A stretch of 26,376 nt of DNA, taken from positions 1-26,376 of the forward strand of contig CAZUEO010000032.1 in assembly GCA_964619675.1 (NCBI GenBank), read 5' to 3'. The notes beneath the pieces are model-generated. The model did not search any database and had not been told where the DNA came from. It saw only the letters and a list, made by a program, of their open reading frames with translations. Position numbers and translations under genes: made by a program. Of this stretch, positions 1-7,872 are shown piece by piece (within the stretch, counting starts at the first letter, position 1; each line of letters starts with the position of its first letter). The DNA is from JAPLMW01 sp964619675 (GTDB lineage: Bacteria; Planctomycetota; Phycisphaerae; Sedimentisphaerales; UBA12454).

Positions 1-2
1 CT

Positions 3-170
3 TTTAATTTAATGGGTATAGATATTAATTTTCACGATCTTCTTTTTATTAATTCTGATTTAGGTGATAATAAAAGGTTACAAATGCCTTTTGTTCGTAA
101 TTATTGGAATGAAATAAAAGATTTTGAATGTGTACATCGTTTATATCCTAATTTTGTATGCGAGGAATAA
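3..170 (+). CDS. 3' end of an unidentified AT-rich gene, open at the window edge
   Basis: The frame is open from the left edge to a TAA at 168-170. It has an ATG at 12 that could be internal or the real start. The visible protein is about 53-56 residues, rich in Asn, Asp and Phe, and ends in ..RLYPNFVCEE. I do not recognise the family. The DNA is visibly much richer in A/T than the hydrogenase genes beside it, which suggests a different origin. Its stop is followed after one base by the ATG of the next frame (172), a spacing typical of translationally coupled pairs such as toxin-immunity or phage genes. That interpretation is inference only. Confidence 0.4.
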   Translation, partial: FNLMGIDINFHDLLFINSDLGDNKRLQMPFVRNYWNEIKDFECVHRLYPNFVCEE

Positions 171-329
171 AATGACAGAAATAAATAATTTTGATATAAA
201 TGAGAATGAATTTGAATTGTTTTTAGATTCATTTTTTTCAGCCTTAGCCGGCCCAAGGCCGTCGTCAGCCCTTGCCGGGTTGCCAAAACCGAGCAGCAGA
301 ATTTTAACCACGGATTTCACGGATTTCAC
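141..329 (-). pseudogene. hoxW: Truncated [NiFe] hydrogenase maturation protease (HoxW/HyaD-type), N-terminus only
   Basis: Reading leftwards from just after hoxH, the frame gives KILLLGFGNPARADDGLGPA. This is the N-terminal signature (GxGNxxxxDDGxG) of the peptidases that trim the large-subunit C-terminus after nickel insertion. The first metal-ligand acid lies in this block. After ..GPAKAE (about position 240) similarity ends and the frame runs into AT-rich DNA, reaching a stop near 141. Family members are usually about 150-200 residues with two further metal ligands, all missing here. The GTG at 329 lies 6 bp after the hoxH stop; a GTG at 311 (MVKILLLG) is the more family-like start. The position directly behind hoxH in the same direction fits its role. 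It is almost certainly non-functional. Confidence 0.8.
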
Positions 330-381
330 CGATTTTTATTGTTTTGTTTTGTTGTCTATTTCGTTGCCGTTGCAGTCATAG
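172..381 (+). CDS. Start of a second AT-rich gene, apparently cut off at about 238 and reading into hydrogenase DNA
   Basis: An ATG at 172 follows the previous stop by one base. The first 22 or so residues (MTEINNFDINENEFELF...) are Asn/Glu/Phe-rich and match the AT-rich composition of the upstream frame. From about 238 the frame runs antisense through the broken maturation-protease gene and the end of hoxH (peptide ALAGPRPSS, then TDFTDFTDF from a 9-bp repeat) and stops at 381. Only the first part looks native, so this is probably a 5' gene fragment truncated at the same breakpoint that cuts the protease. No function can be assigned. Confidence 0.3.
   Translation: MTEINNFDINENEFELFLDSFFSALAGPRPSSALAGLPKPSSRILTTDFTDFTDFYCFVLLSISLPLQS
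308..335. repeat. 9-bp tandem repeat (ATTTCACGG type) at the hoxH-hoxW junction
   Basis: Three near-perfect copies of a 9-bp unit (CGGATTTCA, CGGATTTCA, CCGATTT) lie between the hoxH stop and the protease body. On the minus strand they read as GTGAAATCC units and provide several in-frame GTG codons, so they add the residues MKSVKSV ahead of the conserved protease start. Short 'ACCACGGATTTCACGGATTTC' type repeats of this kind are seen between genes in many environmental genomes (my recollection). Here one has been placed right at a gene start. Confidence 0.6.
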
Positions 382-1772
382 AGCGTAACAAGCAGAGGCA
401 TCTTTCCCAGTGCGTGTGTCGCGCAGGAAAGGCACGGGTCAAAGGCTCTGATGGCGACTTCAATATGATTTAACAGCCCTTCGGTAATTTCAGGCACGCC
501 ATCGATGTGGTCTGCTGCGACTTTCTGCACGGCCCTGTTAAACGGCTCGTTGTTGTTTGTCGTTGATACTATAAGATTTGCTGAAACAACCTGGTCGTCA
601 TCATTGATTTTGTAATGATGGAACAATGTGCCTCGCGGGGCTTCGAGAAGGCCGATGCCTTCATTTCTGCGCTTGCCCTTCACGACAAGGTCTGTGCCCT
701 GCAGGTCGGAGTCGTGCAGAAGCTCATTGATTTTTTCTATTGAGTGCAGGACCTCAATCATTCTCGCCCAGTGATAGGCCATCGTGATATTGTTCGGCTT
801 GCCTGAGGTCAGGGCCATAAATTCCTTTCTTGCCTTTTCTGCTTCGGGAGTGTCGATAAAATCGCAGCAGTTTACTCTTGCAAGCGGGCCGACGCGATAC
901 CAGCCCTTCTGCGGGCCAAGTGATTTAATGAACGGGAACTTCATATAAGACCACGATTTCACTTCCTCGGCGATGTAATCGAGATAATTTGAATAATCTA
1001 CCTGGTCAAATATTTTATTGCCGTCGGCGTCGATTGCCCGCAGGTTGCCGTGATATAGGTCCATCGCACCGTCGCTGCGGACAAGACTTAAATGATTCGA
1101 GTCAAAGGAAGCGAAAGATTTGAGTTTATCGAGGTTTTTGACGGTGTAATCTTTTGCGATATTCAGCGCGCCTTTTGACCATTCGAGCATTTTTTCGATG
1201 TCTTTTAAAAAGACATCTCTTTCAGCGATTGAGAGGTTTTTGTTTATTCCGCCCGGGATAGCTCCTGTGCCGTGGATTTTTTTGCCTGCCGTTGCCTTTA
1301 TGATTTCCTGGCCGTACTTTCTCATCATCACACCCTGCACAGCAAGTTCAGGATACTTTGCGGCAACGCCGATGATATTTCTTATTTTCGGGTCCGCGTC
1401 AAAGCCGAACAGCAAATCCGGCGAGCAGAGATGGAAAAAGTGCAGCGCATGCGACTGGAATACCTGGCCGTAGTGCATCAGACGGCGCATTTTCTCAGCG
1501 GTCGGTGTGAGCTTGTCTGCGCCGACGACTTGGTCCATCGCTTTTGCCGCTGCGAGGTGGTGACTTACAGGACAAATACCGCAAAGTCTTTGAACAATAA
1601 CAGGCATTTCCCAGTACGGCCTGCCCTGGATAAATCTTTCAAAGCCGCGGAATTCGACGACATGAAACCTTGCCTGTGTAACCCTGTTATTTTCATCGAG
1701 CAGGATTGATACCCTGCCGTGCCCTTCAACTCTTGTTACCGGCTCTATGATTATTCTTTTGGTGGTACTCAC
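336..1772 (-). CDS. hoxH: NAD-reducing [NiFe] hydrogenase large subunit HoxH (group 3d)
   Basis: Catalytic subunit of the cytoplasmic bidirectional hydrogenase, carrying the Ni-Fe(CN)2CO site that splits or forms H2. It is 478 residues, normal for HoxH. The N-terminal motif EPVTRVEGHGR (10-20) and RLCGIC (C64, C67), with the C-terminal DPCLSCATH (C447, C450, H453), supply the four nickel-binding cysteines. A 25-residue tail beginning ALGKMPL follows H453. This is the extension that a maturation protease removes after metal insertion, so the gene encodes an unprocessed precursor. It is the fourth gene of the hox operon, 19 bp after hoxY, and is followed within 6 bp by a broken protease gene. 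Assignment to group 3d rests on the HoxFU diaphorase partners. Confidence 0.96.
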   Translation of the reverse strand: MSTTKRIIIEPVTRVEGHGRVSILLDENNRVTQARFHVVEFRGFERFIQGRPYWEMPVIVQRLCGICPVSHHLAAAKAMDQVVGADKLTPTAEKMRRLMHYGQVFQSHALHFFHLCSPDLLFGFDADPKIRNIIGVAAKYPELAVQGVMMRKYGQEIIKATAGKKIHGTGAIPGGINKNLSIAERDVFLKDIEKMLEWSKGALNIAKDYTVKNLDKLKSFASFDSNHLSLVRSDGAMDLYHGNLRAIDADGNKIFDQVDYSNYLDYIAEEVKSWSYMKFPFIKSLGPQKGWYRVGPLARVNCCDFIDTPEAEKARKEFMALTSGKPNNITMAYHWARMIEVLHSIEKINELLHDSDLQGTDLVVKGKRRNEGIGLLEAPRGTLFHHYKINDDDQVVSANLIVSTTNNNEPFNRAVQKVAADHIDGVPEITEGLLNHIEVAIRAFDPCLSCATHALGKMPLLVTLYDCNGNEIDNKTKQ

Positions 1773-1791
1773 TATTTTACTCCAAAACAGA

Positions 1792-2337
1792 TTAATCGTA
1801 TCTTATAAGTTCATAAGGTAAATCGAGCGGTTTGCCCTCCAAAAGGGCGACAACTGTTTGCCAGATGGCATCTCCGCTTGGCGGACAGCCCGGCAGGAAA
1901 TAATCAATCTTTACAACCTCATTGCACGGATAAACCTTGTCAAGACATAGCGGCAGTTCCTTGTCGTTCGGTATGATTTTTTCCGGGTTTTGGGTTGATG
2001 GGCCGTGCAGATACGCCTCTTCGAGACATTCTTTCAAAGGTATGTTGTTTCTCATCGCGGGTATGTCGCCCATTGTGGCACAGTCACCGACGGCAACAAG
2101 AATATCGCAATGTTTGCGGAATTCCTGAAGGACGTGAACATTATCTTCATTCGCACAGCCACCCTCAATCAAGCCGATTGCGCATCTGCCTGTAAATTCC
2201 TTTATGTCGTCAATCGGCGATTTGTCGAAGTCCACAAGCTCTATGAGCTTGAGGATTCGCTCATCGATGTCGAGAAACGACATATGGCATCCGAAGCAGC
2301 CTGCCAGCGATGCTGTCGCGATTTTTGGTTTTGCCAT
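1792..2337 (-). CDS. hoxY: NAD-reducing [NiFe] hydrogenase small subunit HoxY
   Basis: Electron-transfer subunit that sits against HoxH and passes electrons from the Ni-Fe site to the diaphorase part. It is 181 residues, the short form typical of group 3 hydrogenases, with no Tat signal and only the proximal cluster domain. Visible ligands for the proximal [4Fe-4S] cluster are C14 and C17 (GCFGCH), C86 (VGDCATMG) and C151 (PGCPPSGD). The protein is soluble and cytoplasmic. It lies 20 bp downstream of hoxU and 19 bp upstream of hoxH, consistent with one transcript. Nothing looks truncated. Confidence 0.95.
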   Translation of the reverse strand: MAKPKIATASLAGCFGCHMSFLDIDERILKLIELVDFDKSPIDDIKEFTGRCAIGLIEGGCANEDNVHVLQEFRKHCDILVAVGDCATMGDIPAMRNNIPLKECLEEAYLHGPSTQNPEKIIPNDKELPLCLDKVYPCNEVVKIDYFLPGCPPSGDAIWQTVVALLEGKPLDLPYELIRYD

Positions 2338-2357
2338 TTTTATGTGCCCTTATGAAT

Positions 2358-3071
2358 TTATTTTTTGTTTTTTCGTTTTTCGATTTCCGAGCCGATTGGT
2401 TTTTTATCGTATAATCTTTTTCCGATTGGGACGGTAAAAGCAGTACGTTTTTTGTTTATTGTGCCCACGGGGCAGACGTCGGCGGCTCTGTCGGTTACCG
2501 CAAGGCTGGTATCTTTAAGATATTTATCAGCATTTACGGTGATTTTCTTTTCAATGCTTCGGCCTGCGAATTCAAAAACGCCTTTGCCGTCAACATCTCT
2601 GGAGGCGCTGACACATCTGCCGCACAAAATACATCTGTTAAGGTCGAGGAATATATCAGGATGTGTGGAATCAACGTCTTTTTTGGGGAAAAGATAGGGA
2701 TATTTTGGAGACAGGATTCCGAGCTCATAAGCAACTGCCTGCAGTTCACAATTGCCGCTCCTTTCGCAGAACATACAGAAGTGATTGCCTTCAATAAAGA
2801 GCATATCAATAAGATTTCGTCTGTGTTCCTTAAGCTCTTCGGTGTTATTTTCAACAATCATTCCTTCTGCAATCGGCTGGGTGCAGGCGGTCTGTGGTTT
2901 TCCGTTGACTATGACGGTACAGACCCTGCAGCTTCCGTGCGGGGCAAGCTCGGGATGATAGCAAAGTCTTGGTATATAGATACCCGCCTCATCGGCGGCT
3001 TGGATGATAGTCTGGCCTGCTTTGCCTTTTACTTCAACACCGTCAATTGTAAAGGTTATCTGGTCGCTCAT
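2358..3071 (-). CDS. hoxU: Hydrogenase diaphorase subunit HoxU (NuoG N-terminal-like)
   Basis: Iron-sulfur subunit linking HoxF to HoxYH, homologous to the N-terminal part of complex I subunit NuoG. At 237 residues it has the usual length. It has a [2Fe-2S] ferredoxin fold with C37, C48, C51 and C63; a His-Cys3 cluster at H97, C99, C102 and C108; and a further [4Fe-4S] site with C147, C150 and C153 plus C200 (VCPVGT). The C-terminus is lysine-rich (EKRKNKK). The start lies 10 bp after the hoxF stop, so translation is probably coupled. All ligands expected for electron transfer from NADH to the hydrogenase dimer are present. Confidence 0.95.
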   Translation of the reverse strand: MSDQITFTIDGVEVKGKAGQTIIQAADEAGIYIPRLCYHPELAPHGSCRVCTVIVNGKPQTACTQPIAEGMIVENNTEELKEHRRNLIDMLFIEGNHFCMFCERSGNCELQAVAYELGILSPKYPYLFPKKDVDSTHPDIFLDLNRCILCGRCVSASRDVDGKGVFEFAGRSIEKKITVNADKYLKDTSLAVTDRAADVCPVGTINKKRTAFTVPIGKRLYDKKPIGSEIEKRKNKK

Positions 3072-3081
3072 CTTCTATCCC

Positions 3082-4899
3082 TTATTTTGTGAAGATTACG
3101 GAGTTTCGATTCGCGATTGCTTCGGCATCTTTAAGAGCTTTTCTGATATCAAATGTCGGCTGCATACCGTCGGCGGATTTTTTAACTTTCGATTCGTAAA
3201 TTTTACGGAAGTTTTTGAGTGTTGTGAGCACGGGATTCGGCGAGGTTTGGCCCAGGCCGCAGCGGCTGGTGACTTTGATACTCTCACCGAGCTGCTGCAT
3301 TGCATCGAGGTCCTGCGGCTCACCTTTGCCTGCGAGAATTTTATCGAGGTATTTTTTCAGCAGGACGTTGCCGACCCGGCAGGGCGTGCAGTAGCCGCAG
3401 CTTTCCTCTACGAAGAATTCCATATACTGTGCAGTAATTTCAATTATGTCTCTTTCAGGGCCGAAGACGACAACCGCTCCGCCGGTCGCCAAATCATCGT
3501 AGCTGATTGACCTGTTATAGTCATTCGAACCGATTATCTGGCCGCTTGGGCCGCCTATAAGAACTGCCTGCGCATCGTCGGCGCCGACTTCTTTTAACAT
3601 ATCATTTACTTTTATGCCGAATGGAAATTCATAAACACCCGGCAGCTTGCAGTCGCCTGCGATACTTAAAAGTTTTGTTCCTGTATTCCCGGATAGGCCG
3701 ATTTCAGCAAACCACGCGGCTCCCATTTCGAGAATCCGCGCTGTGCAGCAAAGCGTCTCAACGTTATTTACCGCCGTCGGGTAGCCGAGATAGCCTTTCT
3801 GTGCAGGAAACGGCGGTCTTGTTTTCGGGTCGCCTCTTAATCCTTCGCAGGAGCTTATCAGGGCGGTTTCTTCGCCGCAGATGTATGCGCCCGCGCCCAT
3901 CTGAATTTTTATGTCAAAGTTAAAACCGTTTTTGCCGAGCACGTTTTTGCCCAGCAGGTTTTTGTCTTTTCTTTCCTGCAGAATCTTTTCGAGCAGTTTT
4001 CGCAGATAGTTGTATTCGGCCCGCAGGTAGAGGATTCCGTTTTCTGAGCCGATTGCATAGCCTGCAATCGTCATACCTTCAAAGAGCATATCGGCAAGTT
4101 CCGTAAGGATTACCCTGTCCTTGAATGTTCCCGGCTCACCCTCATCGGCGTTACAGACAATAAATTTTTTACCGCCTTCAGCATCGCGTGTGAACTGCCA
4201 TTTCATTCCGGTTGGAAAACCCGCCCCGCCTCTGCCGCGAAGTCTGGCGGTCTTTACTTCGTTAATTACTTCAGCAGGGCTCATAGCGAGTGCGTTTTTA
4301 AGGCCGGTTTCGTGTTTGTAATCGGCAAAAATGACGGCCCCCTTTTTTCTTATGCCGTTGTGAACGCAGGAGTGGACAAGCTCATCGGCATTGTTACCGT
4401 CGCCGAGGCGGTGTTTCAGTTTTGACGGGTCGTAATGCTTCTTTATATCAGCGACAATCTCTTTTACCTTGTCGGTGGAAAGATAAGTTATGACTTCGTC
4501 ATTGATCATCGCCGCTGGTGCCTGGTCGCACATCCCGATGCAGGGCGTGTATTCGAGCGTTATTTTGCCATCGGGTGTCGTCTGACCAAAGTCGATATTA
4601 AGCTGTTTTTTGAATTCCTCGGCGACCGCATCAAGACCGGCCATTTTGTCAACGACATCATTGCAGAGGCGAATGACGACTTTGCCTTTGGGTTTTTTTG
4701 ACAGGAACGCGTAAAACGACACGACACTTTCAACTTCGGCCCTGCGGCAGTTGACGCATTTTGCGATAAGGTTCATCGCCTCATCGCCAACATTGCCGTA
4801 TTTCTGCTGTACCGCCAGGACAATGTCCATTATCCTTGTGCGGTCATTGCCGCAGCTTTGGCATATTTGACGGATTTCCGCCTGTGTATTTTCACTCAT
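3082..4899 (-). CDS. hoxF: NADH-binding diaphorase subunit HoxF with N-terminal HoxE/NuoE-like domain
   Basis: First gene of the operon, 605 residues, with the same architecture as the roughly 600-residue HoxF of Cupriavidus necator. Residues 1-160 are NuoE/thioredoxin-like and the rest is NuoF-like. FMN and NAD binding is shown by RGRGGAGFPTG (221-231), NADEGEPGTFKDR (250-262) and GAGAYICGEETA (335-346). The [4Fe-4S] site is C501, C504, C507 (ESCGYCTPCR) and C547. In the N-terminal domain C79, C120 and C124 (PCIGMCDQ) are present, but the usual partner just after C79 is not a cysteine, so occupancy of that [2Fe-2S] site is uncertain. Two extra C-x2-C pairs occur at 13/16 and 48/51. There is no separate hoxE, because the domain is fused here. 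A GAGGT ribosome site precedes the ATG. Confidence 0.95.
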   Translation of the reverse strand: MSENTQAEIRQICQSCGNDRTRIMDIVLAVQQKYGNVGDEAMNLIAKCVNCRRAEVESVVSFYAFLSKKPKGKVVIRLCNDVVDKMAGLDAVAEEFKKQLNIDFGQTTPDGKITLEYTPCIGMCDQAPAAMINDEVITYLSTDKVKEIVADIKKHYDPSKLKHRLGDGNNADELVHSCVHNGIRKKGAVIFADYKHETGLKNALAMSPAEVINEVKTARLRGRGGAGFPTGMKWQFTRDAEGGKKFIVCNADEGEPGTFKDRVILTELADMLFEGMTIAGYAIGSENGILYLRAEYNYLRKLLEKILQERKDKNLLGKNVLGKNGFNFDIKIQMGAGAYICGEETALISSCEGLRGDPKTRPPFPAQKGYLGYPTAVNNVETLCCTARILEMGAAWFAEIGLSGNTGTKLLSIAGDCKLPGVYEFPFGIKVNDMLKEVGADDAQAVLIGGPSGQIIGSNDYNRSISYDDLATGGAVVVFGPERDIIEITAQYMEFFVEESCGYCTPCRVGNVLLKKYLDKILAGKGEPQDLDAMQQLGESIKVTSRCGLGQTSPNPVLTTLKNFRKIYESKVKKSADGMQPTFDIRKALKDAEAIANRNSVIFTK

Positions 4900-4963
4900 A
4901 TCTTACCTCGAAACTGCCTTTAGAGCTGCCCCTGTATGTTTTTGGCCTTTAATTAAAAGAAAT

Positions 4964-4992
4964 AGTATATTGTTTTTGTTTACTTGTGTCTA
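4964..4992 (-). promoter_or_regulatory. Predicted sigma-70 promoter of the hox operon
   Basis: On the minus strand TAGACA (4992-4987), a 17-bp spacer and TATACT (4969-4964) lie about 65 bp ahead of the hoxF ATG. The -35 box differs from consensus by one base. This is a pattern match only. No dedicated activator site was recognised. Confidence 0.55.
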
Positions 4993-5006
4993 ATAAAAAA
5001 GAAAAA

Positions 5007-5035
5007 TTGCATACCGAAAAAGCCCTGTATATAAT
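5007..5035 (+). promoter_or_regulatory. Predicted sigma-70 promoter of the metXW operon
   Basis: TTGCAT (5007-5012), a 17-bp spacer and a consensus TATAAT (5030-5035) lie about 80 bp before the metXW start. The site is back to back with the hox promoter in the same 214-bp intergenic region. I saw no SAM riboswitch fold in the short leader. Confidence 0.6.
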
Positions 5036-5066
5036 TAGTCATTAGTCGTTAGTTGACAGTTAGTAA
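5035..5066. repeat. Short 7-bp tandem repeats (TTAGTCR) in the metXW leader
   Basis: TTAGTCA, TTAGTCG and TTAGTTG follow one another directly, and after ACAG a further TTAGTAA occurs. They lie in the transcribed leader just after the -10 box. Direction and function are unknown. It looks like a simple sequence array. Confidence 0.45.
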
Positions 5067-5113
5067 GAAATTTTTCACAATAATTGGTATTGTTGTGAAA
5101 GAGAAAAAAGGTT

Positions 5114-6880
5114 ATGGCGGAAAATCAGACAGGTTCGGTTGGTATTGTCGAGACTAAGACTATAAGGGTCGTCGAAGCCGACAAGCCTTTGAAATTAACC
5201 AGCGGCAAAACCCTCGCCCCCGTAGATGTGGCCTACGAAACGTACGGCAAATTAAACTCCGCCGGCGATAACGTTGTATTTATCTGTCACGCACTCAGCG
5301 GCAGCGCGCACGCGGCAGGTTTCAGTGATGCTGAGAAAAAAAAGAGCGGCTGGTGGGACATAATGATAGGCCCCGGCAAAGGCATTGATACAAATAAATA
5401 TTTTGTAATATGCTCCAATTTTCTGGGAAGCTGCAGCGGCACAACAGGACCAAGCAGTATTAACCCCGCAACCGGAAAACCCTACAATCTTGACTTTCCG
5501 CTGATAACCATCGCCGATATGGTTAAGGTTCAAAAACTTCTGCTTGACAAATTGGGGATAAAGCAGCTTTTGGGCGTCGTCGGCGGCTCTATGGGCGGGA
5601 TGCAGGTTTTGCAGTGGGCGATTGAATATCCTGATTTTGTCAGGTCGGCGATAGTGATAGCCGCGACCGCAAGTCTCGGCCCGCAGGCAATCGCATTCGA
5701 TACTGTCGGCAGAAATGCAATCCTTTCAGATATGGAAGCCGGCAGGTCGCCGAAAAAAGGGCTCGCCACAGCGAGGATGGTGGGCCATATAACCTATCTT
5801 TCAAAAGAAAGTATGAGGGCGAAATTCGGCAGAGGCCTGCGGAGCGCAGATAAGTACAGCTATGATTTCGGTTCTGAATTTGCCATTGAAACGTACCTTG
5901 ACTATCAGGGCCAAAGTTTCGTCGAGCGTTTTGACGCAAACAGTTATCTGTATATAACCAAGGCGATGGATTATTTCGACCTTGAAAGAGATTACGGCTC
6001 TCTTGAGCAGGCGTTTGCGAAGACAAAATCGAGATTTCTGGTACTCAGCTTCACCAGCGACTGGCTTTTTACGCCGGCGCAGTCGGAGGAAATGGCAAAC
6101 GCACTTGTCGCGCAGAGAAAACCCGTCAGCCACTGCAATATTCTTTCTCCATACGGGCACGACGCATTTCTGCTTGAGTCCGAAACGCTTGGCAGACTGA
6201 TTAGCGGGTTTCTTGCGGCGACTATGGAAAAACCAAGGTATGAAAGACCCTTTGAAATTTCAAGTGTGAAAGGCATTAACCGTGCAAAAAGACTTAGGGT
6301 TGATTATGAGCTTATTGAGTCGCTTATTGAGCACGGTAGCAGGGTACTCGATGTCGGCTGCGGCGACGGGCAGCTTCTGCTCAATCTTCAGCGAGACAGA
6401 AATATTACTGCTGAAGGCATCGAGGTCGACCAGGAACTTGTTCTGCAGTGCGTAGATAGAGGGCTTAATATAATCCAAAGGGATATCGAACGGGGTCTGG
6501 AGCTTTATCCGGCAAACAGTTTTGATTATGCAATACTGTCCCAGACTTTGCAGACCCTGAAGAATCCGCATCAGGTTTTTTCCGAGCTTTTGAGAGTGGC
6601 TAAGAAGGTTGTTGTCAGCTTTCCGAATTTTGCATACTGGAGATGCAGGATAGAACTCTGCTTTGGCGGCCAGGCTCCGCGCACAAGACAACTGCCTTTC
6701 AAGTGGCATAATACGCCGAATATTCATTTTCTGTCGCTCAAGGATTTTGAGGATTTCTGCGATGAAATCGGCATAAAAATCGAAGTTAGATTGCCGCTTG
6801 TCGGCAGTCGAAAAGGAGCGGTCAAATTTGCGCCGAATATCTTTGCCGAGCAGGCGATATACCTGACAAGCAAAAAATGA
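5114..6880 (+). CDS. metXW: Homoserine O-acyltransferase fused to MetW methyltransferase-like domain
   Basis: A single 588-residue reading frame joins two proteins of the acyl-homoserine route to methionine. Residues about 10-375 are the alpha/beta-hydrolase MetX, which acylates homoserine. S159 in GGSMGG, D316 in TSDWLFTP and H349 in GHDAFL form the triad, and the substrate-site signature SCSGTTGPSS is at 107-115. Residues about 390-588 are MetW, a Rossmann-type domain with the SAM-motif VLDVGCGDGQ at 411-420 and the characteristic PNFAYWRCR segment. MetX and MetW are usually separate adjacent genes. No stop or frameshift is visible at the joint (about 376-392). Whether acetyl- or succinyl-CoA is used cannot be told. 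The gene heads a three-gene overlapping run. Confidence 0.92.
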   Translation: MAENQTGSVGIVETKTIRVVEADKPLKLTSGKTLAPVDVAYETYGKLNSAGDNVVFICHALSGSAHAAGFSDAEKKKSGWWDIMIGPGKGIDTNKYFVICSNFLGSCSGTTGPSSINPATGKPYNLDFPLITIADMVKVQKLLLDKLGIKQLLGVVGGSMGGMQVLQWAIEYPDFVRSAIVIAATASLGPQAIAFDTVGRNAILSDMEAGRSPKKGLATARMVGHITYLSKESMRAKFGRGLRSADKYSYDFGSEFAIETYLDYQGQSFVERFDANSYLYITKAMDYFDLERDYGSLEQAFAKTKSRFLVLSFTSDWLFTPAQSEEMANALVAQRKPVSHCNILSPYGHDAFLLESETLGRLISGFLAATMEKPRYERPFEISSVKGINRAKRLRVDYELIESLIEHGSRVLDVGCGDGQLLLNLQRDRNITAEGIEVDQELVLQCVDRGLNIIQRDIERGLELYPANSFDYAILSQTLQTLKNPHQVFSELLRVAKKVVVSFPNFAYWRCRIELCFGGQAPRTRQLPFKWHNTPNIHFLSLKDFEDFCDEIGIKIEVRLPLVGSRKGAVKFAPNIFAEQAIYLTSKK

Positions 6881-7872
6881 TAAATCCCATCGGCATGTTG
6901 ACTATCGGCAAAATCAGGCTCAATTACCCTTTTATCCAGGCTGCCATAAGCGGCTACAGCGACAGGGCGATGAGAGTGCTGGCCCGCAAATTCGGCTGCG
7001 AACTTGTGTTCAGCGGACTTTTGCTCGACAGCAGCGCATCGTATAAACCATTATTTGAAAAACCCAATTACATTCTCAAAGATGATGAACATCCAATTGG
7101 TGCGCAGCTACTCGGCAGCAAGCCGGAAAAAATGGCCAAAGCGGCAGCAAACCTGCGGCAAATCGGTTATGACATTATCGACCTGAACTTTGCCTGTCCT
7201 GCGCCGAAAGTTGTCAAAAAAGCAAGAGGCGGCGCACTTATGGCAGAACCCAAAAAGGTAATCGAAATCTTTAAATCTGTAAGAGATGCTGTCTCCTGTC
7301 CTGTCCTAATAAAAATTAGAAAGGGTGTTGACGACAGCGAAGAATCAATACAGAAATTCTGGCAAATATGCGAGCAGGCTGTCCAGTACGGCGCTGATGC
7401 TATTATTGTGCATGGCAGAACTGTCGAGCAGAGATTTAAAGGGACTGCCGACTGGAATATAATAAAACAGGTAAAACAGAAATTTCCAGAAACAGCAATT
7501 ATCGGTAGCGGAGATTTGTTTGAGCCGGCAGATATTGTCAGCAAACTTAAAACAAGCGGCGCTGACGGCGTCGCAATCGCAAGAGGCGCTATCGGAAAAC
7601 CCTGGATTTTCAGGCAGATAAAAGACATACTCGATGGGGAAACAGAAATCTTTCAGCCTGATATAAAAGAGCAGGGACAAATTATCCTCGAACACTTTGA
7701 GATGCTCAAAGAACTTTACGATATAAAGAAATGTATCTGGCATTTCAGAAAATTTCTGACTAAATACAGCAGAAGTCATACGAATATAAGAAAAGTGAGC
7801 AGGGAACTTGTCGCTGTACAAACAGAAGACCAGTTAAGACAAACAATAAAAAAGCGGTACAATCTTGATTGA
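6877..7872 (+). CDS. dusB: tRNA-dihydrouridine synthase (DusB-like)
   Basis: FMN enzyme that reduces uridines in the D-loop of tRNA. The protein is 331 residues. Visible features are the TIM-barrel start IGMLTIGKIRLNYPF..QAAISGYSD, the family block LNFACPAPKVVKKARGGAL with catalytic C107, HGRTVEQRFKGTADW and the phosphate-binding IGSGDLF. The usual Gly in NFGCP is Ala here. The ATG overlaps the metXW stop by four bases (ATGA), so it is translationally coupled. Its own stop overlaps the start of hemW. Assignment to DusB rather than another Dus subgroup is by overall resemblance. Confidence 0.88.
   Translation: MINPIGMLTIGKIRLNYPFIQAAISGYSDRAMRVLARKFGCELVFSGLLLDSSASYKPLFEKPNYILKDDEHPIGAQLLGSKPEKMAKAAANLRQIGYDIIDLNFACPAPKVVKKARGGALMAEPKKVIEIFKSVRDAVSCPVLIKIRKGVDDSEESIQKFWQICEQAVQYGADAIIVHGRTVEQRFKGTADWNIIKQVKQKFPETAIIGSGDLFEPADIVSKLKTSGADGVAIARGAIGKPWIFRQIKDILDGETEIFQPDIKEQGQIILEHFEMLKELYDIKKCIWHFRKFLTKYSRSHTNIRKVSRELVAVQTEDQLRQTIKKRYNLD

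Noticed and set aside
1272..1709. Long plus-strand open frame inside hoxH
   Set aside because: It lies antisense to a well-conserved gene, has no family resemblance and no ribosome site; it is a codon-bias shadow.
5036..5113. SAM riboswitch in the metXW leader
   Set aside because: The leader is only about 70 nt, contains simple repeats and shows none of the conserved SAM-aptamer helices.
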